A DNA stretch of 64,000 nt from Methanoflorens sp963701995. Lineage in GTDB: Archaea; Halobacteriota; Bog-38; Methanoflorentales; Methanoflorentaceae. Shown piece after piece: positions 18,828 to 27,672 of the stretch; position 1 is the first letter of the stretch; every line of letters begins with the position of its first letter. The stretch spans positions 1,240,001-1,304,000 of the forward strand of contig OY969693.1 in assembly GCA_963701995.1 (NCBI GenBank), written 5' to 3'. Under the pieces are notes generated by a model. The model was not told where the DNA came from, ran no database searches, and saw only the letters and a list, made by a program, of their open reading frames with translations. The position numbers and the translations under genes were made by a program.

Positions 18828-19076
18828 TTATGTGAGTTCCAGGACATGTTGCAGTCGCTCTCGATTGAACCCGACGATTACGGCGTCGCCTACGACGATG
18901 ACGGGAAACGAATAACCCCCGGTTAGTCGGTACACTTCGCGCAAAACTTTTGTGCGCTTTTCGCCAGTTAACAAATCGACGTCAACGTACTCAAATTCGA
19001 CGTTGTTGTCCGTAAGAAATTGCTTGGTCATCCGACAGTGCGGACACGTGCTGAGAGTATAAGCCTTAACCTTCAC
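18828..19076 (-). CDS. glutaredoxin-like protein
   Basis: An 82-aa thioredoxin-fold protein with active site STCPHCRM (residues 9-16), a cis-Pro motif in YSFPVIVVGD and the C-terminal GFNRERLQHVL helix typical of NrdH/Grx-like proteins. It is a probable cytosolic thiol-disulfide reductase. It is monocistronic, between the DUF1894-like gene and an intergenic region. Confidence 0.9.
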   Translation of the reverse strand: MKVKAYTLSTCPHCRMTKQFLTDNNVEFEYVDVDLLTGEKRTKVLREVYRLTGGYSFPVIVVGDAVIVGFNRERLQHVLELT

Positions 19077-19346
19077 GATCTACCCTTTCATTTGGCTGCT
19101 ATTTAAGGGTTATGAAGGCTTCACCGTGGCGACCGCTCGTTTGTCTCTCGGGCTTCTCCCTAAAAAAAATACAGATCGCGGAAAAAAAGGCGGGGCGGTT
19201 GGGGACTCTAAAGAAGCGCGCGTTTCGAGATTCTTGAGGTGTGGCATCGCAGTCTGATACTTGCGGCGTTTGCCGCAGGGTTCATAAAGTCCGCGCGCAA
19301 TAACTTCTCGCGAGTTGTGCCTACAACAAGGACGTGGGAGTCGGAT

Positions 19347-20288
19347 ATGCACGAGTTCACGCGCGCGAGTCGCTTACGTAACCAGGTCAAGGTCGGAACG
19401 AGCGGGTGGAGCTACGACGACTGGGTGGGCCCCTTTTATCAGTCCGACGAAAAGCCGAAATGGCTTGACTTCTATGCCAACCTCTTTTCAACGGTCGAGA
19501 TAAATAGCACATACTACCGCATCCCTAACCAGAAGCTCACCGATATCTGGATCGAGAAGGGCCTGAAGCACGAGGGCTTCGAATACTCGCTCAAGTTCCC
19601 ACGTTTCTATGAGCTTGAAGATCTTAGCGATCTGGCCTTGGAATTTGAGAACACCGTTGTGTCGCCAATTAGTCAAAACCAGCTGCTCGGCGCCATTCTC
19701 ATCCAGCTCACGCCCTACGTTAAGCGCATTGAGCACGGTTACAGGACAGATAACTTGGAGAAGCTTGATGCGCTCCTGGCCGCGCTTCATACAGACGACT
19801 ATGCGTATTTCGTCGAGTTTCGACACGCCTCATGGCTTGACAGCGCGCGGCTTGATTTTGAGCCCGGAACGAGGGCGATGCTCGAACGCAACAATGTCAA
19901 GCCGTGCATCGTCGACGGGCCGTCGTTTCCGACCGTGATTGCGGATTCGGCCGCAAAAACAGGTGCGTACATTCGGCTGCACGGCCGAAACACGGAAGAG
20001 TGGTTTAAACGGCACAGAGGGGATGATCCCGACCGGTCGCAACGCTATGAGTACACCTACACCGAGGAGGAGCTGCAGCCGTGGAAAGAACGCATTACGA
20101 ACATCAAAACCGACCTTGGCGGCACCGAGCCAGTATGGGTTTACTTCAATAACCATCCTCGCGGCAACGCGCCGCGTAATGCGCTAATGCTCATGCAGCT
20201 CCTCGGCATCGGCCAATCTGCGGTTGATGCGGAGGAAACGGCAAAACGCCCCAGTCCGACCACGCTTCAGGATTGGGCGAGCCGTTGA
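19347..20288 (+). CDS. DUF72 family protein
   Basis: A 313-aa TIM-barrel-like DUF72 protein. It begins VKVGTSGWSYDDWVGPFY, then has FSTVEINSTYYRIP, YSLKFPRF, YFVEFRHASWLD, YIRLHGRN and VYFNNHPRGNAPRNAL, the family hallmark blocks in order. ATG 19347 follows a GGGAG ribosome-binding site. An upstream extension to 19239 is not conserved. Function is not established for the family. Confidence 0.92.
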   Translation: MHEFTRASRLRNQVKVGTSGWSYDDWVGPFYQSDEKPKWLDFYANLFSTVEINSTYYRIPNQKLTDIWIEKGLKHEGFEYSLKFPRFYELEDLSDLALEFENTVVSPISQNQLLGAILIQLTPYVKRIEHGYRTDNLEKLDALLAALHTDDYAYFVEFRHASWLDSARLDFEPGTRAMLERNNVKPCIVDGPSFPTVIADSAAKTGAYIRLHGRNTEEWFKRHRGDDPDRSQRYEYTYTEEELQPWKERITNIKTDLGGTEPVWVYFNNHPRGNAPRNALMLMQLLGIGQSAVDAEETAKRPSPTTLQDWASR

Positions 20289-20313
20289 GGGCAACCCAAC
20301 CGCCGTCAGTCCG

Positions 20314-20550
20314 CTATAGCTCCGATTCAGTCTTTTGCTGCTTTACGCTTGCGGGCAGGTCGTCGTACGTGTCGTAGACCGCGCTTGCCCCCCCTGAAAC
20401 GACCACGAACTTGCCATCCTCGGTTCGGAAGATCACTCCATCAGCGAGGTCTGTTTCGCCAACCACTGCTGCTATGGCGTTTTTCGGCTTACACCGGTAC
20501 TCCCGCACGTCGATCCCTGTCTTCTTTTTGACCACGAACTTCTTTGCCAC
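20314..20550 (-). CDS. hypothetical 78-aa protein
   Basis: An unrecognised small basic protein that starts MAKKFVVKKKTGIDVREY and contains IFRTEDGKFVVVSGG, probably a compact beta domain. Its ATG is preceded by GAAGGAGGCGAGAAC, a strong ribosome-binding stretch that supports translation. It lies 22 bases beyond the stop of the ABC-2 permease gene on the same strand, so it may be the last gene of that operon. Confidence 0.65.
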   Translation of the reverse strand: MAKKFVVKKKTGIDVREYRCKPKNAIAAVVGETDLADGVIFRTEDGKFVVVSGGASAVYDTYDDLPASVKQQKTESEL

Positions 20551-20572
20551 GTTCTCGCCTCCTTCGGTGTTT

Positions 20573-21400
20573 CTACATCTCCCTTCGTCGGGCCAAGAAA
20601 ATACTCAACGCGAATGCGACGATAAAGTATACCGCCATCACGATGAGGCTCAGTCGTATCTCGGGGTAGTATTGCGCAAGCGAATACGTTTGCACGCCAG
20701 CGGTTGGCCCTCCCGGGGCACTCGTCGTGAAGATCTTGTCGGTCGGGTACGGGTTTTCGAACACGTACTGTGCAATCCCGTTTGCGAAGGTAACGGAGAA
20801 CCACGGCTTGAACTTCGCGACTGAGCCGACGGCATCGATAATTGGCAGTATGAGGAAGAACGTGAAGAACGTCAGGACGAGCGAGTACACCGAACTGCGC
20901 ATTATGGCGCTGAAGAGGTAGGCGATCGCAAGGATGGCGAACAGGTACACGAGCGAGTATGCAAATGACAATCCCGTGTTCGCTGGGATGCTGCCATCAA
21001 CGACGCGCACCGACACAACGGCTATCACGTAATAGAGTCCGATAGCGCCTATAGAAACGAGCGCGCTTGCAATGAACTTCCCGAGAAATATCGCCGTCTT
21101 CCTGATCGGATTTGGAAACAGGAAATACCCGGTTTTTGATTCGTACTCAGAAACGATCGCGTCAGCGCCAAAAAATGTGGCGCTCAGTATGGAGAGGATG
21201 CCCAGAAACGAGAGCATGTTCAACGTAAACTGTTTCGGGTCTTTGGGGTATTGGGAGCCTATCGCCGGCGGGACGATCAGAAAAATGGCGCTGATGATAA
21301 TCGTCAGCAGAACGATCGCGAGCAATCGTCGCCCGCGAAGGTACTTCAAGAGCTCGTATTTCGTTACGGTCGCAATTTGTCGGACGCTGTTCGGTGCCAT
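20573..21400 (-). CDS. ABC-2 type transporter permease
   Basis: A 275-aa integral membrane protein with about six hydrophobic segments. A first helix follows KYELLKYLRGRRLLAIVLLT, and a large loop contains SEYESKTGYFLFPNPIRKTAIFLGK, the ABC-2 signature region. It pairs with the ATPase directly upstream (2-base gap) to form an exporter or multidrug/lipid efflux system. The substrate is not deducible. Confidence 0.9.
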   Translation of the reverse strand: MAPNSVRQIATVTKYELLKYLRGRRLLAIVLLTIIISAIFLIVPPAIGSQYPKDPKQFTLNMLSFLGILSILSATFFGADAIVSEYESKTGYFLFPNPIRKTAIFLGKFIASALVSIGAIGLYYVIAVVSVRVVDGSIPANTGLSFAYSLVYLFAILAIAYLFSAIMRSSVYSLVLTFFTFFLILPIIDAVGSVAKFKPWFSVTFANGIAQYVFENPYPTDKIFTTSAPGGPTAGVQTYSLAQYYPEIRLSLIVMAVYFIVAFALSIFLARRREM

Positions 21401-21402
21401 GA

Positions 21403-22335
21403 CTACGCCTCCCCCTCAGGCACGAGTTGCAGATAGACGTCTTCTATCGCTGCGCGCTGCGGCATGTAGGAAACGACTTTGACACCCGTGTTTAGAATCC
21501 CTCGCAGCACTCTGAACTGTGCTTCAGGACCCCCGCTGAAGCTCACTTTGAGCGCGAGCGTTTCGGTGCGTTTCACGGACGTGACACCGTGCAGCGCTTT
21601 GATGGCTCTAAACTCGGGTGGCGTGATCGGCTCGAGGGTGTTGATCGTCACGGTGATGTCGTGCCCGGCTGAGAGATTTGCGACTGAATCATACGTCAGG
21701 AGGACACCGCGGTCAATGATCGCCACTTTGTCGCATACCTCCTGCACCTCGTACAGCAGGTGCGAGCTCATCAGTATGGTGATATCGGTCCTAATCAGTC
21801 CCTTGATAATCTCCCGCACTTCGACCATGCCGCGCGGGTCGAGGCCTGCCGTAGGCTCGTCAAGGATCAGTATGGATGGCTCGTGCAAGAGCGCTTGAGC
21901 AATTGCTAATCTTTGCTTCATTCCTTTTGAGAACGTGCCCGTTCGCTTATCAGTCACTTCGAGGAGCTTAACCTGCTCCAGGACCGCGTGCGAGCGCTCG
22001 GCAATCGCTTCGCCGGTCATCCCGCGGATCGTTCCGATGTATGACAAGCATTCGTCGGGCGTCAGTTGTGGGTAAAACTCGGGCGTTTCCACGACCGCAC
22101 CCACTCCGTCGAGTGCGGCTTTGGGATAGTGGATGACGTCAATGCCATTAAGATAGGCCTTGCCGCTCGAGGCCCTAAGCAAGTTTGTCAGCACCTTAAT
22201 GGTGGTCGTTTTGCCCGCTCCGTTAGGACCAAGATATCCCACACAAACGCCCCGTTCGACGGTCAAACTGAGGTCGTTTACCGCAACGAACTGTCCATAC
22301 TTTTTCGACAGATGCTCGATTACTATTGGTTCCAT
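21403..22335 (-). CDS. ABC transporter ATP-binding protein
   Basis: A 310-aa ATPase of the CcmA/DrrA type. Walker A is GPNGAGKTT. The signature region is FSKGMKQRLAIAQAL, with SKGM in place of canonical SGGQ, as common in this subfamily. Walker B is ILILDEPTAGLDPRG, and a switch His lies in SSHLLYEV. A C-terminal regulatory domain of about 90 aa follows. It is the first gene of the ATPase-permease pair, with tRNA-Val in the opposite orientation about 320 bases beyond its start. Confidence 0.93.
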   Translation of the reverse strand: MEPIVIEHLSKKYGQFVAVNDLSLTVERGVCVGYLGPNGAGKTTTIKVLTNLLRASSGKAYLNGIDVIHYPKAALDGVGAVVETPEFYPQLTPDECLSYIGTIRGMTGEAIAERSHAVLEQVKLLEVTDKRTGTFSKGMKQRLAIAQALLHEPSILILDEPTAGLDPRGMVEVREIIKGLIRTDITILMSSHLLYEVQEVCDKVAIIDRGVLLTYDSVANLSAGHDITVTINTLEPITPPEFRAIKALHGVTSVKRTETLALKVSFSGGPEAQFRVLRGILNTGVKVVSYMPQRAAIEDVYLQLVPEGEA

Positions 22336-22624
22336 CGTTGATCAACCTGCTCTGCGTGCCGCCTTTTGTATTTGCGTTGTAAGAAGCTAATGAGCTGCTG
22401 TCTATAAAGCGCATTAACCGTTTTATACATTTTGGTTGCGAGTTTGTACGAACGCAGGTGAATGCGCAGGGGCTCTAGGTAGCGCCTAAGCAACGACACG
22501 CCACTACCTCTCGCACCGCTTGTTTAGTGACATTTGCATCGTCACGCACAGATGAGATAAGCGTGGGTTGGTGTCTGCTCCGTTTCTAATGTAAGAAAAT
22601 CAGCCGTTTTGGCCTGACAATAGG

Positions 22625-22657
22625 TTTATTAGAGATAAATCAGATAGCACTGCGCTA
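22625..22657 (+). promoter_or_regulatory. putative TATA box of tRNA-Val
   Basis: GGTTTATTAGAG centred about 30 bases upstream of the tRNA 5' end matches the archaeal box A position for tRNA genes. The assignment is by position and composition only. Confidence 0.45.
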
Positions 22658-22731
22658 GGGCTCGTGGTCTAGCTGGTTATGACGTCGCCTTGACATGGCG
22701 GAGATCGCCGGTTCGAATCCGGCCGAGCCCA
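22658..22731 (+). tRNA. tRNA-Val (anticodon GAC)
   Basis: A 74-nt cloverleaf. Acceptor GGGCTCG pairs with CGAGCCC, the D-arm has GGTTA, and the anticodon stem TCGCC/GGCGG holds loop TTGACAT (anticodon GAC). The T-stem GCCGG/CCGGC holds loop TTCGAAT. Discriminator base is A and CCA is not encoded. No intron. Its 3' 46 bases are repeated at 50962-51007, so it is also the attachment site of the integrated element. Confidence 0.97.
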
Positions 22732-22794
22732 TCGTTCTTTTTACAATCAGATACGCTAGAGCCGCCCATTGAAGGTTTCTCGGATACGGGAATC

Positions 22795-23328
22795 ATGGTA
22801 AAAAAGAAACACAACAAGGATAAAAAGTTGCACAACTCTGACGAAAAGTTGCACAACTCAAATGAGCTCGATCTTAGTTGGCAGGAAACAGTTGACCTGC
22901 AGCCAGAAGACGAGTTAGAAGGTGGCTCAGAAATTTACTACTCGGTGGATGAAGACGGCAACGTCCATTCACGTGAATTCCTTACTGAAGAACCTATTGA
23001 AGATAGTAAAGACTTGGAAGAATCTCTTGAGGAAAAATCTCGCCCAGAGAAAGTCCGAAGACTGAAGTCTAGCACCACAGATATTGTAAGTCTCGTCCGA
23101 ACGCAAGAGGAAATACCTAAGGAAATCGTTTTACCCGTCCCTAAGCCCGGAGCAAGGCCTCTCGATATTCGGATATCAAGCGAAGTCACCCACGATCTGC
23201 CCGTTAAGGAAGAAGTATGGCAGCCGAGCGAGGCTATCTCCCCGGATAAGCAAGTAATTGTCCACCTCGCCTTGAAAAGAAGGGCATCAAATCTTGTGAA
23301 GAGAAGATTGTGTATCTCAAAGAGATGA
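22795..23328 (+). CDS. att-adjacent acidic protein, left copy
   Basis: A 177-aa protein starting MVKKKHNKDKKLHNSDEK. It is hydrophilic and highly charged, with an acidic middle (LSWQETVDLQPEDELEGGSEIYYSVDEDGNVHSREFL) and a conserved end (ARPLDIRISSEVTHDLP). A close relative lies at 51071-51517 at the same distance from the repeated tRNA end. After DKQVIVHLA the two copies diverge. The last 20 residues look like a frameshift product, because a better continuation (LEKKGIKSCEEKIVYLKEMM) is open in another frame and runs into the next gene. Function unknown; it could be the N-terminal domain of an integrase. Confidence 0.6.
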   Translation: MVKKKHNKDKKLHNSDEKLHNSNELDLSWQETVDLQPEDELEGGSEIYYSVDEDGNVHSREFLTEEPIEDSKDLEESLEEKSRPEKVRRLKSSTTDIVSLVRTQEEIPKEIVLPVPKPGARPLDIRISSEVTHDLPVKEEVWQPSEAISPDKQVIVHLALKRRASNLVKRRLCISKR

Positions 23329-23957
23329 TGTCAACATCTGGTGACAAGTATCTAAACAAAGTCGGCGTGACAGTGGACAATCTTGATCAAGTCATCCGTT
23401 GCGTAGAGCACCGCCACGAATTGCTAAAATCAGTTCAGGCATCTACGCGCACGCTTCAGGATATAGCAGACATTAGGGGTGGCATTCCAGTGAATTTACG
23501 GTCGGCCGCGGAACGCATGAACCGGGATCGTGGAATAATTAGTGCGACAGGAACGACCTTGCAGGAACCAAGGTCATTTTTTGGTAAACAGGCAGACATC
23601 AAAATAAAGCCTGATATAAGCGTGCTCGGAAGCATAACATCACCTGAAGAGGGAGACTGGAAGAGACACAAACAGGTGATGGACCTACATAACCAAGAAT
23701 TGGATACGTTAAAAGATGTATATGGCTTATTAGCGGCTGACGCTATCACAAATCAAGATACGAGAAGATTAACATGGGCCATGTTGGCCGTCACGTCGCT
23801 TGGAGTAGTAGTGGCGTTGTCGCAAAGATTTCTGCCCGAAGTGGTTATTGTCATTTTGATAGCAGTAGTTATACTAACTTGGATAAGCTTGGTGACCCTG
23901 ATTTTGATTAAAAAGCGTCGCTCAGCTCAAGCAAGCGTCGAGGAAAGGGGCACATAA
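23310..23957 (+). CDS. coiled-coil protein with C-terminal membrane hairpin
   Basis: A 215-aa unrecognised protein. Residues 1-150 are hydrophilic and probably helical. Two hydrophobic segments (about 152-170 and 174-196) form a C-terminal membrane hairpin, ending in a basic tail. The nominal start is GTG 23310, but the same frame is open upstream from about 23253 with plausible coding character. It may therefore be the C-terminal part of the preceding gene, separated by a frameshift near 23265. Confidence 0.6.
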   Translation: MYLKEMMSTSGDKYLNKVGVTVDNLDQVIRCVEHRHELLKSVQASTRTLQDIADIRGGIPVNLRSAAERMNRDRGIISATGTTLQEPRSFFGKQADIKIKPDISVLGSITSPEEGDWKRHKQVMDLHNQELDTLKDVYGLLAADAITNQDTRRLTWAMLAVTSLGVVVALSQRFLPEVVIVILIAVVILTWISLVTLILIKKRRSAQASVEERGT

Positions 23958-24030
23958 CTCCTTAAAAAGATCGGCAAGTCCGGGGGCGGAGATGTCTTGC
24001 GGGGTACTATCAGAAACTTTAGAAACTTTC

Positions 24031-24050
24031 GCCTATATCAGGCGGAGGTC
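24031..24050 (+). repeat. short hairpin repeat, copy 1
   Basis: GCCTATATCAGGCGGAGGTC. The GCCT and AGGC arms pair around a 5-nt loop. It is one of seven similar sites in the accessory DNA (see findings). Confidence 0.5.
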
Positions 24051-24117
24051 ACTACAAGACGAGAATGGGATAGGCGTGCCAACCGATGAGCCGGCAGCGT
24101 CCTGAGCCGAAATTTTG

Positions 24118-25602
24118 TCACTCAGCCCTAAAGCGTTTTCCATCGGATTTACAGAGGCGTTTGATCAGATTCCTGCCGCTTACCGCGGCGTTCGCTAGGC
24201 CGAAATCGCCCGCCCACTGTCCGATCATGTAGAAGTTTTTAAGCCCCGGCAACGTTCTGCACCATCCCTTTCCCCGCAAAAAGTTCAAAAAATCGCTCAA
24301 TCCTTCAATCGGAGCACGTGCCTGAAATCCCTGCCACGCCCCCGTATAGCGTTCAAACGTCATTGGCGTCGCGACATCCACCACTTCAACCTGCTCCTTG
24401 AACCCTGGAAACCGCATCTCTAGCGCATCAGCGAGTGTCTCGGCCAAGCGTTGTTTCTCCTCCTCATACACGTCATAGGTCTTGTAGAGGCTCTTCCAAT
24501 ACGCGTAACTAGAATTTAACACCACCTTGATAACCCCTTTCCCCTGTGGCGCCATACTGGCATCGTGACTCGTCAATTCCACATCGAGCCGGTCAACGTC
24601 TTCGTCCATTATGGTAATGGGCTTCTCCAGGAACAGGACAAGCGCGTGCGGTTCACCTGATATATCGCGGTTGACTCCAAATGATACATGAACGGTCATA
24701 ACTTGACGTTCTTCAGGTTTCGCATAATACGCTCGAATGCGCTCATTGGTGTATCTCCCCCCGAGCATGTCAAAAATGGTGGTCCGTCCGTCGGCGTTGG
24801 AGACCACTACGTCGGCCCGGTGCTCCGTACCATCAGCCAGAACAACGCCTACTGCTCTGTCGTTCTCCACGAGAATCGTGGTGACGTGGGAGTTATAGTG
24901 AAGTGCTCCTCCAAGCGCCTCGTACCGCGCGGCGATCGCCTTTGAGAACTCCAGTGAGCCGCCGACAGGCCAGCCGAGGTCTTGCTGGTGCATCGAAGCG
25001 AGGAAGTTCAACAAAAATAGCATGGGAGTAATGTCAACGTCGTACATCACCGTTGGGAAAGCCTTGCGTAGAAAGGGATCTGTGAAACGGGTGGCATACT
25101 GCTGCAGGTTGATCCTCGTCCACTTCAAGAGAGAAGGGGAGCCCATAAGGCCTCTCATAAGACCCCACGTCCCGGTCATTGCGGCTGAAAAGAGTCTGAA
25201 ACCGTTAAAACGTCTGACGGCGTTGGTGAATTCTTCAATGACTTTGGCATCAGCGGGGGAGAGCATCTTCATATGCGTTTCAAGCTTGTCAATATCGGTG
25301 AATACCGTAAAAGCGTGAGTGCCCTCTTCGACTTGTACGAACTCGTCATAAGCGATCATCGGTCGCGCGGGGACTGCCCCGAGCTCACGCCAAACACGGT
25401 GGAATTCGCTTGCGTCACCCGACCCCCCTAGGTTGTGGATACAGCAGTCGAACGTATACCCCTTCCGTTTCCACGACGTGCACACACCGCCAGGCACCAC
25501 GTGCTGCTCGAAGATCTGCGTGGTGTACCCGTTCATCTGGGCATAACACCCGGCGGATAAGCCAGCCATCCCCGCTCCAATGATGATGATTGCGTTCTTC
25601 AC
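24118..25602 (-). CDS. phytoene desaturase-like FAD oxidoreductase (CrtI family)
   Basis: A 494-aa flavoprotein. The N-terminal dinucleotide fold IIGAGMAGLSAGCYAQMNGY is followed by the CrtI-type GGVCTSWKRKGYTFDCCIHNLGG substrate-lid region. A C-terminal FAD motif reads YMIGQWAGDFGLANAAVSGRNLI. The family covers carotenoid desaturases, isomerases and retinol saturase-like enzymes acting on polyprenyl substrates. No phytoene synthase is adjacent, but a class 1 isoprenoid enzyme lies at 38266-39366 in the same element. The substrate is unproven. Confidence 0.85.
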   Translation of the reverse strand: MKNAIIIIGAGMAGLSAGCYAQMNGYTTQIFEQHVVPGGVCTSWKRKGYTFDCCIHNLGGSGDASEFHRVWRELGAVPARPMIAYDEFVQVEEGTHAFTVFTDIDKLETHMKMLSPADAKVIEEFTNAVRRFNGFRLFSAAMTGTWGLMRGLMGSPSLLKWTRINLQQYATRFTDPFLRKAFPTVMYDVDITPMLFLLNFLASMHQQDLGWPVGGSLEFSKAIAARYEALGGALHYNSHVTTILVENDRAVGVVLADGTEHRADVVVSNADGRTTIFDMLGGRYTNERIRAYYAKPEERQVMTVHVSFGVNRDISGEPHALVLFLEKPITIMDEDVDRLDVELTSHDASMAPQGKGVIKVVLNSSYAYWKSLYKTYDVYEEEKQRLAETLADALEMRFPGFKEQVEVVDVATPMTFERYTGAWQGFQARAPIEGLSDFLNFLRGKGWCRTLPGLKNFYMIGQWAGDFGLANAAVSGRNLIKRLCKSDGKRFRAE

Positions 25603-25716
25603 GTATACCCCTCATACGCCTATGAATGCGTCTTTTCTGTGTTATGAATGCTTTGATGTGAAATTTGACATTTAGAGGCCAACACGTTAAGTCGCCCGTT
25701 CCTGTTGGTTCGTCAC

Positions 25717-25736
25717 GGCTATATCAGGCGGTGGTT
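25717..25736 (+). repeat. short hairpin repeat, copy 2
   Basis: GGCTATATCAGGCGGTGGTT, a variant of the copy at 24031 with one arm base changed. Confidence 0.4.
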
Positions 25737-25778
25737 ACGGTTCAAACGCCTCTTCTTTATAAATTGCTTGAAAGATGA

Positions 25779-26090
25779 TTACTCCCCTTCGATAATGTCA
25801 AATCTTAGCTTGCTCGCAGGATACTGCTTGCCGGGACGCTTCTGCCGTCCAATCCATGCGACGATCGTATTGGAATCCTTCTTGACGGCTTGCCACCCCG
25901 ACTTCTTATTGCCGGAGAGCGTCCATTGCTCAGGCCCGAGGGCTGCGGCGCGATACCGTTTAGCTAGCTCGATTGGATTCTCAGGAACTGCATCGCCGCG
26001 AAGCTTCCAAGATTCCTTGATGAGCCGCCCGCGATATTGTGGCGGGTTGGGCTTTTTTGCCTTAACATCGGTGCGTCCCCGACGCAACAC
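25779..26090 (-). CDS. hypothetical basic protein
   Basis: 103 aa from GTG 26090. Very basic at the N-terminus (LRRGRTDVKAKKPNPPQYRGRLIKES), with several Trp residues (ESWKL, EQWTL, GWQAV, VAWIG). No Cys, no membrane segment. I do not recognise a family. A small nucleic-acid-binding protein of the mobile element is possible but unproven. Confidence 0.5.
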   Translation of the reverse strand: MLRRGRTDVKAKKPNPPQYRGRLIKESWKLRGDAVPENPIELAKRYRAAALGPEQWTLSGNKKSGWQAVKKDSNTIVAWIGRQKRPGKQYPASKLRFDIIEGE

Positions 26091-26215
26091 AACACACTCC
26101 TTAGCCCCAGGTTGGAGTACCTATATAATTGGTTCAGCTTTTGTTTGGAAATTTTTTGCCATTCTCGACCTCACCCAGCTGCGCTTTCAACATTTCGATC
26201 TAACTTGTCGTCGCC

Positions 26216-26584
26216 CTATTTTGTCTCTTCCAAAGCCTCTTGCCATTCAGACTCAAACCTCTCTCTTAGTGCGTAGCATTCGGTCTTTAGCTCGGCGAAA
26301 ATCGGCCCGCTCTCGGTCACAAAGGCTCTCACGTCTCCCAGTTCTGAAAGGGTATGCACCCCACGTTGAATCTCTTGGACTTCCTTGCAGTACTCTTGTA
26401 ACCTAACCGCTGCAGAATCCCTTAATGCAAACCCTTTCTCAGTGTTGTCGGCGGCAAGTTCTGCCTTCGCCTCCTCAAACATGGTGGTTATTTCGTCTGT
26501 TGTCTTTTTTTCGAGGAGTTTCTGAGATTGTTTCTTTACTTTCCGAAACATTTGATCCCGTTCTTGCGGTGACACTTTACTCAT
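26216..26584 (-). CDS. hypothetical helical protein
   Basis: 122 aa from ATG 26584, preceded by GTGAGGCA. The open frame extends to 26734, but that extension looks non-coding. The protein is rich in K, E and Q, with long helical stretches (RDQMFRKVKKQSQKLLEKKTTDEITTMFEEAKAEL), consistent with a coiled coil. No recognised family and no membrane segment. Confidence 0.55.
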   Translation of the reverse strand: MSKVSPQERDQMFRKVKKQSQKLLEKKTTDEITTMFEEAKAELAADNTEKGFALRDSAAVRLQEYCKEVQEIQRGVHTLSELGDVRAFVTESGPIFAELKTECYALRERFESEWQEALEETK

Positions 26585-26804
26585 TTTTTTTGCCTCACGT
26601 AATTGTGCGCGTGGCGTTAGAATCATTCTGTCCCGCTTTGACTCGCGCTGGAAAACCAGGTCAGATTCCAATCTGACAACGCGGAGCGCCAACGGTTCAT
26701 AGCCGTCATCACAGCACGAGCTGCGTGGTCTCAACTCGTCAAGCGTCTAAAAAAATGACGGACTTGTTTTCTTTTTGTTGTTCTACGTTTTCACACCCTT
26801 ACTC

Positions 26805-26872
26805 GTGGTCATTTCGCCTACAGAAAAGGCCTCAGAAAGTCCCAAATCCTCTGTCTTCACACGTCGATAATC
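26805..26872 (+). repeat. remnant of HRSK repeat 3' end with att-like sequence
   Basis: This stretch aligns with 45811-45870 over CTCGT.GT.ATTTC.CCT, CCTCAGA, TCC..AATCCTC and GTCTT.ACA..CGA. In the copies at 45.6 and 50.6 kb this is where the HRSK-peptide repeat meets tRNA-Val-like sequence, so this looks like the decayed right end of an older insertion. Confidence 0.4.
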
Positions 26873-26909
26873 ACCTAAGATCCAATCGCCTACCTAATAG
26901 CGCGTCGTC

Positions 26910-26929
26910 GCCTACATCAGACGGAGGTC
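26910..26929 (+). repeat. short hairpin repeat, copy 3
   Basis: GCCTACATCAGACGGAGGTC differs from the copy at 24031 at two positions. One change breaks the last base pair of the arms. Confidence 0.45.
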
Positions 26930-27036
26930 ACATCAAGTGCCCTGCTAGAGCCGTGCCTGCTCATTTAGATCAAACGGCGATTAATGCAGTAGGTCTGTAT
27001 TCGCTAAATACAAATTATCCCGTCGTTAGGTCAGAA

Positions 27037-27291
27037 TTATGGTTGTGATGTGTATTTCACCGATAACGCTGTTACTATTGCCCACGCCCCCGCATCGATA
27101 GCGCCGCCAAGTACCGCTAACGGTAGACTAAGCGTCGCGTATACGCAACTTAATACAACGAGAAAAGAGAATGTTGTCGCGCAGGAGAGTATGTTCATAC
27201 CTGTCTTTTCCCTGTGCATGTCGCGTATTTGAGGGATAAGAAGGAAACCGAAGACGAGGCTGCAGATGAGGATTACCGTGTCCTGCCACAT
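27037..27291 (-). CDS. SemiSWEET/PQ-loop-like small membrane protein
   Basis: An 84-aa protein with three hydrophobic segments and the PQ motif in GFLLIPQIRDMHREKTG, characteristic of SemiSWEET/MtN3-like half transporters that dimerise to move sugars or other small solutes. Length (about 85-90 aa) is right for the family. No operon partner is visible, and substrate is unknown. Confidence 0.75.
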   Translation of the reverse strand: MWQDTVILICSLVFGFLLIPQIRDMHREKTGMNILSCATTFSFLVVLSCVYATLSLPLAVLGGAIDAGAWAIVTALSVKYTSQP

Positions 27292-27672
27292 CTTTGTTAT
27301 TTATCTCCTGTTGCCATAAGCGCGGGTTTATAAAAACGTTAAGGGTTAAGGCCGTTATGCGCGATCCTTCGCCTTAACCGTTGTCAAAGCGAGCCCCCAC
27401 ATCAAGCGCCTTTTGACAATCCTTGGAATTCCTCTTTTTTCTCCTCTTTGCTTTCGTTCGACATCAATCAACATTGATTCGTATTTTGAATAGTCATTGA
27501 TAGGTTAGGTAAGGTCACCGCAAAACGTTGTTCGTTTGTTTTGTCACTCACCGTCAACCTTGCAGCAACTTGGAAAGGGATAAGCCGCACCTCAACCTAT
27601 TTTTTTTGCTTACGCTTGGAGGTTGGGGTATATGGGGTCTAGCTGAAAAAGAAAAGAAAGGAAGCGCGAACG
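27292..27672. other. gene-free region
   Basis: About 380 bases between the convergent or separate genes at 27037-27291 and 27673-28113. A T-run (27600-27608) and AT-rich patches are present. I see no coding signature, RNA gene or obvious repeat. Confidence 0.5.

Noticed and set aside
22690..22794. Open frame starting inside tRNA-Val and running into the acidic protein (MTWRRSPVRIRPSP...)
   Set aside because: The first residues are a translation of the tRNA itself. The gene at 22795 has its own ATG. The frame continuity is kept only as part of the att-spanning hypothesis.
25705..26406. 233-codon + strand frame across two minus-strand genes
   Set aside because: Composition is Arg, Ser and Leu rich with no domain. 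It overlaps the frames at 25779-26090 and 26216-26584, which look more like coding sequence.
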